This document shows, one piece after another, positions 51,874 through 60,246 of a stretch of 64,000 nucleotides of DNA; the first letter of the stretch is position 1; each line of letters opens with the position of its first letter. Below the pieces are notes generated by a model. The model made no database searches. It was not told the origin of the DNA and saw nothing but the letters and a program-made list of their open reading frames with translations. This DNA comes from CAMDTE01 sp964504345. GTDB lineage: Bacteria > Bacteroidota > Bacteroidia > Flavobacteriales > Schleiferiaceae. The DNA lies in NCBI GenBank assembly GCA_964504345.1, contig CAZDDX010000001.1, forward strand, positions 434,001 through 498,000. Direction: 5' to 3'. The position numbers and the translations under genes are program-made.

Positions 51874-53081
51874 ACCACAAAAGCTACCGATGGGGAGCGT
51901 GGCTGCTGTTGCTTTGTCCACTTCTGCTCCTTCCTTTGGCTACCCAAGACGGCCCCAGCCACGTCTGGCAAGCCTTGGCCTTGAACCACTTAGCGGCAGG
52001 AGATCCTGCATGGACGGCGGTAGCGGAACCCAACCACCCGCTGCTCTCCAACCAACTGATCCACCGCGTCCTTCAAGTTTTGTTGGCCTTAGGAGCTACG
52101 GGACCCGTTGCGGAGAAAATCCTCCAGCTGCTGCTGGCACTACCTTTTGCTGCAGCTATTTTTTGGGCAACCGGCCGACGACAAAAACACCCAGAACTGG
52201 CTGCATGGATTCCCGTTTTCTTCTTCAACCTATTGTTTTTTAAAGGCTTTTACAACTTCATTGCCGCAGCGGGATTGGCCCTTCTTGCCTTCAGACTGCT
52301 CCAACTTCGTCCTTCCAGTCTCTGGATACACCTGCTGTGGCCAGCCCTTTATTTTGCACATCCATTGGGTTTGGCCTTTGTGGGTTTGGCAGCTCTTCTC
52401 CTTTATGCATCCGGCTTCGTTCAAGCAAAACCCAGCTATTTTCAGAACGCCGCAAAAGCTCGCCTCCCTTTTCTTTCCTTAGCGCATGGCGCTTTTTGGG
52501 CACTGGTGTTTGGGTACACATGGTTTGCTTCCGGTGCGTCCGGCGATGCAGCATCCGCACCGCGGGCGGTCCCTTTTTTGGAACGATTGGCACGACTGGC
52601 ATTGGGCGATGTATTGGCCCTACGCTTGGATCTTCGATTGCTACTGACCTGTGTACTAACCCTTGCTGTTTGGGTTGCCGCAGCTGTGCCGCTGCGCCTG
52701 CCTCATTTTCGACGTTTTTCTTGGGTCCTTTGGTGCATGGTGTTTTTTGCTGCCGTGTGGGCCATCGTAGGTCCGGACCACTTGGGCGAAGGCGGTTTTG
52801 TACGGCAGCGCATGGCCTGGACCGCAACCGTTCTGGTTTGGTCCGTTGCTGTTGTCAAAAACGAACTACTCCCGCCCCTGGTGAAGCGCGTCCTATCCGT
52901 ACTGCCGGCCATTGCCTTGGTGCTGGTGGTTTGGCAAATGAACGACGCCTACCGGCAGGACCCGTCGGCCCGAGCCAATTTCAAACTGCACCAAGCTGAC
53001 CGAATTGCCGTTCAGAAAGACACGTTGCAACCGGACAACTACGCCCTGCATACACACCACTTTCCGGTGCGCGCGAAGTGA
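51870..53081 (+). CDS. Polytopic membrane protein, possibly a GT-C glycosyltransferase
   Basis: A 403-residue protein with about 9-10 hydrophobic helices. The first helix is followed by ATQDGPSHVWQALAL (24-38), an Asp-containing loop of the kind that carries the catalytic acid in GT-C enzymes; FFFNLLFFKGFYNFIAAAG and VGPDHLGEGGFVRQRMAW are other striking stretches. I do not recognise a named family. It is the third gene of the YfhO-GT4 unit (ATGA overlap), which supports a role in the same glycan pathway. Function is inference. Confidence 0.62.
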   Translation: MNHKSYRWGAWLLLLCPLLLLPLATQDGPSHVWQALALNHLAAGDPAWTAVAEPNHPLLSNQLIHRVLQVLLALGATGPVAEKILQLLLALPFAAAIFWATGRRQKHPELAAWIPVFFFNLLFFKGFYNFIAAAGLALLAFRLLQLRPSSLWIHLLWPALYFAHPLGLAFVGLAALLLYASGFVQAKPSYFQNAAKARLPFLSLAHGAFWALVFGYTWFASGASGDAASAPRAVPFLERLARLALGDVLALRLDLRLLLTCVLTLAVWVAAAVPLRLPHFRRFSWVLWCMVFFAAVWAIVGPDHLGEGGFVRQRMAWTATVLVWSVAVVKNELLPPLVKRVLSVLPAIALVLVVWQMNDAYRQDPSARANFKLHQADRIAVQKDTLQPDNYALHTHHFPVRAK

Positions 53082-53120
53082 GTACGCGGCTCCGAATGCG
53101 GGCGAAAAACACCTCCGATT

Positions 53121-53157
53121 CTAAAAAAAACACCCCGAGCATACCGCCCGGGGTGTT
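53121..53157 (-). terminator. Intrinsic terminator of carB
   Basis: Minus-strand hairpin AACACCCCG/CGGGGTGTT with an 11-nt loop and a run of eight T, 22 nt after the carB stop. The convergent plus-strand gene at 53081 has no separate terminator. Confidence 0.9.
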
Positions 53158-53178
53158 GGTCTTTTGGGGGTCGAAATC

Positions 53179-56031
53179 CTACTTACTCAAGTACAAATTG
53201 CGCTCGGAGTACAGCTTCTGGAACAGGGGATCCTTCAGCGATTCAATGAAGTAAATGGCCTCGCCGGTGGACTTCATTTGCGGTCCCAGGGTCTTGTCCA
53301 CATCCGGGAACTTGTGGAAGCTGAAGACCGGCACCTTGATGGCCCAGCCCTTGCGCTTGGGCTGGAAATTGAAGTCCTTCACCTTTTTGGCGCCCAGCAT
53401 CACCTTGGTGGCGTAATTCACGTAGGGCTCGTCGTACGCCTTGCAAATGAACGGCACCGTGCGGGAAGCGCGCGGATTGGCCTCAATGATGTAGACCGTG
53501 TCGTTCTTGACCGCGAACTGAATATTGATCAGCCCGACGGTTCCCAAGGCCTTGGCAATCTTGTTGGTGTGGTCCACAATCTGCTGCATCACCAACTCGC
53601 CTAAATTGAAGGGGGGCAAGGTAGCGTTGGAATCGCCGGAGTGAACGCCGCACGGCTCAATGTGTTCCATGATGCCGATGATGTACACGTCCTCACCGTC
53701 GCAGATGGCGTCGGCCTCCGCCTCAATGGCGCCGGCCAAATAATGATCCAAAAGCACGCGGTTCCCGGGGAAGTCCTTGAAGAGCTCCACCACGTGCGTT
53801 TCCAGCTCGTCGTCGTTGATCACGATTTTCATGCCCTGGCCGCCCAAAACGTAGGACGGTCGGACCAAAATGGGGTAGCCCAATTTCGCGGCAACGGCAC
53901 GTGCTTCGTCCGCATTGGTGATGACGGCAAACTCCGGGTACGGAATGCCCTCCTGCTGGAGCAAGGTGGAAAAACGACCGCGGTCTTCGGCCAAATCCAG
54001 GCTCTCGTAGGTAGTGCCTAAAATGGGAATCCCAAACCGCTCCAACTTCTCCGCCAATTTGAGGGCCGTCTGGCCGCCCAACTGCACCACCACCCCAACG
54101 GGCTTTTCGTGGCGCAGGATGTCGTACAGGTGCTCCCAAAACACCGGCTCAAAATAAAGCTTGTCCGCCGTGTTGAAATCTGTAGAAACCGTCTCCGGGT
54201 TGCAATTCACCATGATGGTTTCGTAGCCGCACTCCTTGGCCGCCAAAACCCCGTGCACGCAGGAGTAGTCAAACTCAATGCCCTGGCCAATGCGGTTGGG
54301 ACCGGAACCCAGTACCACCACCTTGGGCCGGTCGGACCGCACCGATTCATTCTCCGGAACCGCCACCCCTCCGGGCGTCAGGACCGACGGTGCTTCAAAC
54401 GTGGAATAGTAGTACGGCGTCTGCGCGGGGAACTCCGCCGCACAGGTGTCCACCATCTTCCAAACGCGCTCAATGCCCAGGGACACGCGCTTCTCGTGCA
54501 CCTCACTCTCCAAACAACGCACCATGTGCGCAATTTGGCGGTCCGCAAAGCCCTTTTGCTTGGCCTCCAAAAGCACGTCGTACGGAAGGGAGTCCAGCGA
54601 ATAACTTTCAATCCTGCGCTGCAGCAGCACCATTTCCTCAATCTGCTTCAAGAACCACAAATCAATCTTAGTGATTTCGTGGATCTTGCGCAGCGGAATG
54701 CCCAATTGTATGGCGTCGTACAAAACGAACACACGATCCCAGCTGGCGTGCTCCAACTTGTGGAGGATGAGCTTTTGGTCCGTCAGGCCTTTGCCGTCCG
54801 CGCCCAGGCCGTTGCGCTTGATTTCCAACGATTGCGCCGCTTTGGAAAGGGCTTCCTGAAACGTGCGGCCAATGCCCATGACCTCGCCCACGGACTTCAT
54901 CTGCAAGCCCAACCGACGGTCCGCGCCCTCAAATTTGTCAAAATTCCAACGCGGAATTTTCACAATGACGTAGTCTAACGTGGGCTCAAAGAACGCCGTG
55001 GTGGTCTTGGTGATTTGGTTGTCCAGCTCGTCCAGTGTGTAGCCAATGGCGAGCTTAGCAGCGATTTTGGCAATGGGATACCCCGTGGCTTTGGAGGCCA
55101 AGGCAGAGGACCGGCTCACGCGGGGGTTGATCTCAATCGCCACCAGGTCCTCGTTCTCGTCCGGGCTGACGGCAAACTGCACGTTGCATCCTCCTGCGAA
55201 GTTGCCGATGGAGCGCATCATGTGGATGGCCATATCGCGCATGCGCTGATAGGTGCGGTCCGACAGCGTCATGGCCGGAGCCACCGTGATGGAATCGCCC
55301 GTGTGGATGCCCATGGGGTCCATGTTCTCAATAGAACAGATGATGATGACGTTATCGTTGCGGTCCCGAAGGAGCTCCAATTCGTATTCTTTCCAACCCA
55401 GCAAAGCCTTGTCAATCAGTACCTCGTGGATGGGGCTCGCCTCCAAGCCGCGCTTGAGCGCGTTGTCAAACTCGTCTTTGGTGAACACAAACGACGCGCC
55501 GGAACCGCCCAGCGTGAACGACGGCCGAATGCACAAAGGAAAACCGTACTCTTGCGCAATCTCCTTTCCTTTGAGGTAGCTGTCCGCCGTCTGCGCCGGG
55601 GCCATGGGAATACCGATCTTGAGCATGAGCTGCTTGAACTTCTCCCGGTCTTCCGTAATGTGGATGGCGTCAATGTCCACCCCAATGATGGCAACGCCGT
55701 ACTTTTCCCATAAACCTTGGCTGTCCGCCTCAATGCACAGATTCAAAGCCGTCTGGCCTCCCATCGTGGGAAGTACCGCGTCAATCTTGCGCTCCTTGAG
55801 AATGGTCTCCAAAGACTCCACCGTCAACGGCAGCAGGTAGACGTGGTCCGCCACTACCGAGTCCGTCATGATGGTGGCCGGATTGGAATTGATCAAAGAC
55901 ACCTCGATGCCCTCGTCGCGCAGCGAACGTGCGGCCTGCGATCCGGAGTAATCAAATTCACACGCTTGGCCAATCACAATGGGGCCACTGCCAATGAGGA
56001 GGACTGATTTAATTTCTGGGTTGCGGGGCAT
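53179..56031 (-). CDS. carB: Carbamoyl phosphate synthase large subunit (short form)
   Basis: Makes carbamoyl phosphate for pyrimidines and arginine, with CarA supplying ammonia. Two homologous ATP-grasp halves are visible: SVLLIGSGPIVIGQACEFDY at the start of the first and VVVLGSGPNRIGQGIEFDY at the start of the second, each with an ATP-binding RPSFTLGG / RPSYVLGG segment. The 950-residue chain stops at KLYSERNLYLSK and lacks the C-terminal MGS-like allosteric domain of the 1070-residue enterobacterial enzyme, as is usual in this phylum. The ATG at 56031 (MPRNPEIKSVLL) is the family start. carA is not in the window. Confidence 0.96.
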   Translation of the reverse strand: MPRNPEIKSVLLIGSGPIVIGQACEFDYSGSQAARSLRDEGIEVSLINSNPATIMTDSVVADHVYLLPLTVESLETILKERKIDAVLPTMGGQTALNLCIEADSQGLWEKYGVAIIGVDIDAIHITEDREKFKQLMLKIGIPMAPAQTADSYLKGKEIAQEYGFPLCIRPSFTLGGSGASFVFTKDEFDNALKRGLEASPIHEVLIDKALLGWKEYELELLRDRNDNVIIICSIENMDPMGIHTGDSITVAPAMTLSDRTYQRMRDMAIHMMRSIGNFAGGCNVQFAVSPDENEDLVAIEINPRVSRSSALASKATGYPIAKIAAKLAIGYTLDELDNQITKTTTAFFEPTLDYVIVKIPRWNFDKFEGADRRLGLQMKSVGEVMGIGRTFQEALSKAAQSLEIKRNGLGADGKGLTDQKLILHKLEHASWDRVFVLYDAIQLGIPLRKIHEITKIDLWFLKQIEEMVLLQRRIESYSLDSLPYDVLLEAKQKGFADRQIAHMVRCLESEVHEKRVSLGIERVWKMVDTCAAEFPAQTPYYYSTFEAPSVLTPGGVAVPENESVRSDRPKVVVLGSGPNRIGQGIEFDYSCVHGVLAAKECGYETIMVNCNPETVSTDFNTADKLYFEPVFWEHLYDILRHEKPVGVVVQLGGQTALKLAEKLERFGIPILGTTYESLDLAEDRGRFSTLLQQEGIPYPEFAVITNADEARAVAAKLGYPILVRPSYVLGGQGMKIVINDDELETHVVELFKDFPGNRVLLDHYLAGAIEAEADAICDGEDVYIIGIMEHIEPCGVHSGDSNATLPPFNLGELVMQQIVDHTNKIAKALGTVGLINIQFAVKNDTVYIIEANPRASRTVPFICKAYDEPYVNYATKVMLGAKKVKDFNFQPKRKGWAIKVPVFSFHKFPDVDKTLGPQMKSTGEAIYFIESLKDPLFQKLYSERNLYLSK

Positions 56032-56115
56032 GACGGGGCGTTTTATTCGGTGGTTGAAACACAGTGGGTTGCGGGAGGCGGAGGGGCGACGTAGTTTCTC
56101 TTGAAATTTACGCAC

Positions 56116-56147
56116 AAAAAAAAGGTGCTGCGGAAGCAACACCTTTC
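56116..56147 (-). terminator. Intrinsic terminator of rpmH
   Basis: Minus-strand AAAGGTGTTGC, loop TTCC, GCAGCACCTTT (11 bp with one G-T pair) then a run of T, 20 nt after the rpmH stop. It separates rpmH from carB. Confidence 0.9.
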
Positions 56148-56166
56148 AAAAAATAGAGGGAATGCA

Positions 56167-56325
56167 TTACCCTTTGTGGTTTCCTTCGTCGGACACGGTC
56201 AAACGGCGACGACCGCGTGCGCGGCGCGCAGCCAAAACGCGACGACCATTGGCCGAGGCCATGCGCTCACGGAATCCGTGCTTGTTCTTTCTTTTCCGGT
56301 TGGAGGGCTGGAACGTGCGTTTCAT
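56167..56325 (-). CDS. rpmH: 50S ribosomal protein bL34
   Basis: A 52-residue very basic ribosomal protein: MKRTFQPSNRKRKNKHGFRE, then RMASANGRRVLAARRARGRR and a short tail TVSDEGNHKG. This is the full bL34 sequence. It is a single-gene unit with a consensus promoter and its own terminator. dnaA and rnpA, its neighbours in many bacteria, are absent. Confidence 0.97.
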   Translation of the reverse strand: MKRTFQPSNRKRKNKHGFRERMASANGRRVLAARRARGRRRLTVSDEGNHKG

Positions 56326-56354
56326 GGGTCGTTTGTGTTTTACGTATCGGGCGG

Positions 56355-56384
56355 CAAAGATAGAAAGTTATTTCTAATGTACAA
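56355..56384 (-). promoter_or_regulatory. Promoter of rpmH
   Basis: Minus-strand TTG at 56384-56382, 19-nt spacer, TATCTTTG at 56362-56355: a perfect TTG-N19-TAnnTTTG promoter, 29 nt before the ATG. Confidence 0.82.
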
Positions 56385-56456
56385 AACCTGTCCCACGTAT
56401 TTTTTCGAACTGTTTTGATCTGGATGCAACCGAACCGCCTGCCCGCGGGGATTCCG

Positions 56457-56464
56457 TACCTTTG
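56457..56464 (+). promoter_or_regulatory. -7 box of the SDR-oxygenase-exporter operon
   Basis: TACCTTTG, exact TAnnTTTG match, 9 nt before the ATG at 56474. Leader of only a few nt. Confidence 0.65.
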
Positions 56465-56473
56465 TACTAAGGA

Positions 56474-57256
56474 ATGGAAACCGTTTGGATTGCAGGAGCT
56501 TCGCGCGGCTTGGGGGCCGCTCTGGCGCACGTCGTGTCGGCGAGCGGCTGCCGTGTGGTGCTTACCGCCCGGAACGCCTCCGATTTGGAAGCGCTGCGTG
56601 CCACCCTCCCCCATCCGGAAAACGCCGTGGTGGTCCCGGCGGACCTCGCAGCACCCGGTGCACTGTCTGAATTGATCGATCGCGTTTGGAACGAATCCAG
56701 AGGCATTCAACGCGCTTTTTTATGCGCCGGCTTGGCCCAGTGGAGCAATCCGCTCACCACCACCCCCGGGGCGGAAGAGCAGTTGCTGGCCCTGAACTAC
56801 CGTTTTCCCGTGCAAGCCGCCAAGCTCTTGGCGGAGCGCATGCTGGCCCAGGGAGGCGGACAGTTGGTGGCTGTCGGATCCATCGCTGCCGAATTTGGCC
56901 AGCCGGAAAGCGCCGCCTATGGAGCCAGTAAGGCGGCCCTGGAGCGCCATTGGGAAGCCTTTTACGCCGCCTGGGCCCACCGCGGCCTTCGCGTGCAACT
57001 GATGCAACCGGGCGTAATTCAAACCACCATCATGGCCAGCGCCTTGAACGAATCCGGTACCGCCTTGGGGCAAAAAGCCAAAAACCACACCGGGCAATCG
57101 CCCGAGGCCGTGGCCCAACGCCTGTGGGCCGCTGCCCAAACCCATCGCTTCAAAACCTACCTCATTTCCCCCACCGAGCGCTTGGCATTGCTTTTGCACC
57201 GGTGGATGCCCACTCTTTTTTACACCCTTTTGCGCCGACGCCATGGGACCGCTTAA
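56474..57256 (+). CDS. Short-chain dehydrogenase/reductase
   Basis: Classical SDR of 260 residues. The cofactor motif GASRGLG is at 8-14, the NNAG position reads LCAGLAQWS, and the catalytic Tyr-Lys is in YGASKAALERH. The C-terminus, LLHRWMPTLFYTLLRRR, is hydrophobic and basic, suggesting membrane contact as in reductases that act on lipids. It overlaps the oxygenase gene by 14 nt. Substrate unknown. Confidence 0.88.
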   Translation: METVWIAGASRGLGAALAHVVSASGCRVVLTARNASDLEALRATLPHPENAVVVPADLAAPGALSELIDRVWNESRGIQRAFLCAGLAQWSNPLTTTPGAEEQLLALNYRFPVQAAKLLAERMLAQGGGQLVAVGSIAAEFGQPESAAYGASKAALERHWEAFYAAWAHRGLRVQLMQPGVIQTTIMASALNESGTALGQKAKNHTGQSPEAVAQRLWAAAQTHRFKTYLISPTERLALLLHRWMPTLFYTLLRRRHGTA

Positions 57257-58055
57257 CCCCATTCACTTCACCCCGGAACAAACCGCTGTTCTGAGCCAAG
57301 CATTTGCCGCAGGAACCCCCTGCAAGCATTTGATCATCGACGGTTTTCTGACCGTCGAAACGGCCAACCTGCTGCACGGAAACTTTCCGCCCATGGACGC
57401 CCTGAAGGTCCGCCGGAAGAGCCTCAACGAAAACAAGGCCGAAGACTACAAGTTTGACGAGTGGCACCCTGCCTTTCGCGAGGTCCGTGAGGCCATCCGG
57501 TCGGAGTCTTTTGCGGCGTGGATCAGCACGGTAACCGGAATCGACGGCCTGCTCACTCCAGACAACCCGCTGGGTTCAGGCGTGCACCAAGGAGCCGACG
57601 GTTCCTACGTGGACGTGCACATCGACGTAAACTACGATCCGGAGTCCAATTTGTGGCGTCGGGTAAACCTCCTGATTTACCTCAACCGCAACTGGAAGGA
57701 TGAATACGGCGGGCACCTGGAAATTTGGGACAAGTTCATGAAGCGTGCGGAAAAGCGCATAGCCCCGGCCCACAACCGCGCCGTGATTTTTTTGACGGAC
57801 GAAAACTCCCCCCACGGGTACCAAACCATTCGGGTCCCCGAAGGCGAGACCCGAAAGTCGTTTTACGCCTATTTTTTCACGCCCATTCAGGACGGTTTCC
57901 GCTACTCGGACTCGCGCTTCATTGCACGCCCGGACGACAGCGCCTGGCGCAAGGCCGCTACTGCGGTGAAAGAAGGCATCAAGATCAACGCCAAGCGCCT
58001 CCTCAAGGTGTTGGGCGTCAAGTCTCTGGATTTTCAAGACAAAAACAAGTACTAA
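57243..58055 (+). CDS. 2-oxoglutarate/Fe(II)-dependent oxygenase (prolyl 4-hydroxylase-like fold)
   Basis: A 270-residue dioxygenase with the iron triad His126-x-Asp128 (VDVHIDVNY) and His191 (SPHGYQTI), and Arg204 for 2-oxoglutarate (GETRKSFYAYFF). The jelly-roll strands VNLLIYLNRNW and EYGGHLEIWD lie between. Homologues are annotated as 2OG-Fe(II) oxygenases with unknown substrates. It sits between an SDR (14-nt overlap) and an ABC exporter whose start codon directly follows, so its substrate may be a lipid, glycan or small metabolite that is exported. Confidence 0.87.
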   Translation: MGPLNPIHFTPEQTAVLSQAFAAGTPCKHLIIDGFLTVETANLLHGNFPPMDALKVRRKSLNENKAEDYKFDEWHPAFREVREAIRSESFAAWISTVTGIDGLLTPDNPLGSGVHQGADGSYVDVHIDVNYDPESNLWRRVNLLIYLNRNWKDEYGGHLEIWDKFMKRAEKRIAPAHNRAVIFLTDENSPHGYQTIRVPEGETRKSFYAYFFTPIQDGFRYSDSRFIARPDDSAWRKAATAVKEGIKINAKRLLKVLGVKSLDFQDKNKY

Positions 58056-59888
58056 GTGGCCCAACACCGCCGCGGCTCCGCCGCGTCCTCCAACGAGGGA
58101 TCCCCAAAAAAACCCCTCCGCTGGAATTCGCTCCGCCGCATGGGGCGCCTCTACCCCTACGTCCGCCCCTACCGCGGTGAATTTGCCTTGGGCCTAGTGA
58201 TGCTCCTGCTCTCCAGCGGCACCAACTTGGCCTTTCCCGGCCTGCTGGGCGGACTGGTAGACGCCACGGAGAAAGCACCCAACACGTTAAACCTTTTGGC
58301 GTTGCAATTGGCCGGAATTTTGGTTTTGCAGGCCGTTTTCTCCTTTTTTCGCATCGTTTTGTTTGAACGCGTGGCGGAGCGCGCCTTGGCCTCCTTGCGC
58401 CAAGCCATGTACCGGCACTTGATCGTTCTGCCGCTCCCCTACTTCCACGAAAAACGCGTGGGCGAGTTGACCAACCGGCTGCAGTCGGACATTGGCGTGC
58501 TGCAGGAAACCTTCACCACCACCCTGGCCGAATTCATTCGCCAAGTGGTGGTCATTGGCGGCGGTTTGGCCCTGCTAACCTACACCAGCCCGCAGTTGAC
58601 CGTATTCATGCTGGCCGTGCTGCCCGTGGTGGTGGTTTTGGCGGTGGTTTTTGGATCCCGCATCCGCAAGTACAGCAAGAAAGTGCAGGATGCCTCCGCA
58701 GAAAGCAACGCTGTTGTGGAAGAAGCCCTGCAGGGAATCGCCACGGTGAAAGCTTTCTCCGGCGAATCCTTTGAGTGGCGTCGGTACGAAACCCGCACGA
58801 ACACGGTAGCCCAGTTGGCCATCAAGAGCGGCATCTTGCGCGGGGCCTTTGCCAGCTTTTTGATTTTGGGCCTGTTTGGCGCCTTGGTGGCCGTGGTGTG
58901 GAAAGGTACCACCCTCATTGCCACCGGCGAATTGGCCACCGGACAACTCGTCAGTTTTGTGATTTATTCCGGGTTCATTGGCGGTTCCATTGGCGGAATG
59001 GCCGATGTGTATGCGCGCCTGCAAAAAGCCGTAGGCGCCACGGAAGCCCTGCTGGACATGCTGGACACGCCCACCGAACCGCTGGACGCCCGCCCGCCAC
59101 ACGCGCAGAAAAACAAACAATCGGAAGCTCTTCCGGAGCCGTTGCCCAACGCCCCCCATTTGGCGTTCGCGGACGTCTCCTTTTCCTACCCGGCACGCCC
59201 GGAACTCCCCGTGCTGCAGCACCTGACCCTCAGCGTTCCACGCGGCGGTCAAATTGCCCTGGTGGGCGCTTCTGGAGCGGGAAAAAGCACGCTGATCCAA
59301 CTCATCCTACGCTTCCACCAGCCCCAGTCCGGAAGCATTCAGTGGTTTGGACACCCCCTGGAAACCCTTCCGCTGGCCGAGCTGCGCCGCACCATGGCGT
59401 TGGTCCCCCAAGAAGTGGTCCTGTTTTCCGGCACCCTTCGGGAGAACATTGCCTACGGCTTAACGGGCACCACAGACGAAGCCCTTTTGGAAGTTGCCGC
59501 ACAAGCGAACGCCCTGGAATTCATCCAGTCCTTTCCGCAGGGATTGGACACCTTGGTGGGCGAGCGCGGCGTGCAATTGAGCGGCGGACAACGCCAACGC
59601 ATTGCCATTGCGCGCGCCCTGCTGCGCAATCCGTCCCTTCTGCTCCTGGACGAGGCCACCTCTGCCTTGGACTCCGAAAGCGAAAGCTTGGTGCAAGACG
59701 CCCTTCAAAGACTGATGGCCGGACGCACCTCCGTGGTGGTGGCCCACCGCCTGAGCACCGTGCGCCATGCGGACGCCATTGCCGTGTTCCACAAAGGACA
59801 GGTGGTGGAGTTGGGAACCCACGAGGAGTTGCTAGCGCTGCCCAACGGACGGTACCGAAAACTCCTGGACAAACAGCTCCACGGTTGA
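58056..59888 (+). CDS. MsbA-like ABC exporter (fused membrane and ATPase domains)
   Basis: A 610-residue half-transporter. The membrane domain (about 40-340) has six helices. The ATPase has Walker A GASGAGKST near 404-412, the Q-loop in MALVPQEVVLFSGTLREN, signature LSGGQRQRIAIARALL, Walker B LLLLDEATSALD and the H-loop VVVAHRLSTV. It works as a dimer exporting lipids, drugs or glycoconjugates. The GTG start at 58056 follows the oxygenase stop with no gap. Confidence 0.92.
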   Translation: MAQHRRGSAASSNEGSPKKPLRWNSLRRMGRLYPYVRPYRGEFALGLVMLLLSSGTNLAFPGLLGGLVDATEKAPNTLNLLALQLAGILVLQAVFSFFRIVLFERVAERALASLRQAMYRHLIVLPLPYFHEKRVGELTNRLQSDIGVLQETFTTTLAEFIRQVVVIGGGLALLTYTSPQLTVFMLAVLPVVVVLAVVFGSRIRKYSKKVQDASAESNAVVEEALQGIATVKAFSGESFEWRRYETRTNTVAQLAIKSGILRGAFASFLILGLFGALVAVVWKGTTLIATGELATGQLVSFVIYSGFIGGSIGGMADVYARLQKAVGATEALLDMLDTPTEPLDARPPHAQKNKQSEALPEPLPNAPHLAFADVSFSYPARPELPVLQHLTLSVPRGGQIALVGASGAGKSTLIQLILRFHQPQSGSIQWFGHPLETLPLAELRRTMALVPQEVVLFSGTLRENIAYGLTGTTDEALLEVAAQANALEFIQSFPQGLDTLVGERGVQLSGGQRQRIAIARALLRNPSLLLLDEATSALDSESESLVQDALQRLMAGRTSVVVAHRLSTVRHADAIAVFHKGQVVELGTHEELLALPNGRYRKLLDKQLHG

Positions 59889-59934
59889 TGGAACGACCCC
59901 GGCGCGAGAGGAGAACTGCATCGGGAATCTGTTG

Positions 59935-59942
59935 TACCTTCG
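59935..59942 (+). promoter_or_regulatory. Candidate -7 box of the DivIC-like gene, adjacent to the start codon
   Basis: TACCTTCG, one base from TAnnTTTG, ends 4 nt before the ATG at 59947. The same variant precedes the Xer gene. Confidence 0.5.
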
Positions 59943-59946
59943 TTTC

Positions 59947-60246
59947 ATGAAGCGAGCTTGGCGCATTGTTTGGAACAAGTACGTCCTGACCGCCGGTGCC
60001 TTTGCCGTGTGGATGGTCTTTTTGGACTCCAATTCCTACCTGATTCAGCGCGAATTGGACGCGGAATTGTCCGAATTGGACGCGGGAATCGCCTTTTACG
60101 AGCACGAAATTTCTTGGCAAGTACGACGCCTGCAAGACGTGGAAAAGAACCCCGAATTGCTGGAGCGCTTTGCGCGCGAAACCTATTGGATGCACCGACC
60201 CGGCGAAGAAGTGGTCTTGGTGGAATCCGCCAAAAATCCCGAATAA
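59947..60246 (+). CDS. DivIC/FtsB-like septum formation initiator
   Basis: A 99-residue bitopic division protein. A membrane helix near 11-27 (NKYVLTAGAFAVWMVFLD) is followed by a coiled coil (LIQRELDAELSELDAGIAFYEHEI) and the family end ERFARETYWMHRPGEEVVLV. It stabilises the FtsL/FtsQ complex at the septum. ATG at 59947 chosen because the helix follows; the mutase gene starts right after the stop, the same order as in other Bacteroidota. Confidence 0.88.
   Translation: MKRAWRIVWNKYVLTAGAFAVWMVFLDSNSYLIQRELDAELSELDAGIAFYEHEISWQVRRLQDVEKNPELLERFARETYWMHRPGEEVVLVESAKNPE

Noticed and set aside
44544..53081. The glycan genes as a recently acquired island
   Set aside because: No integrase, tRNA junction or repeats at the borders, and base and codon use look like the neighbours.
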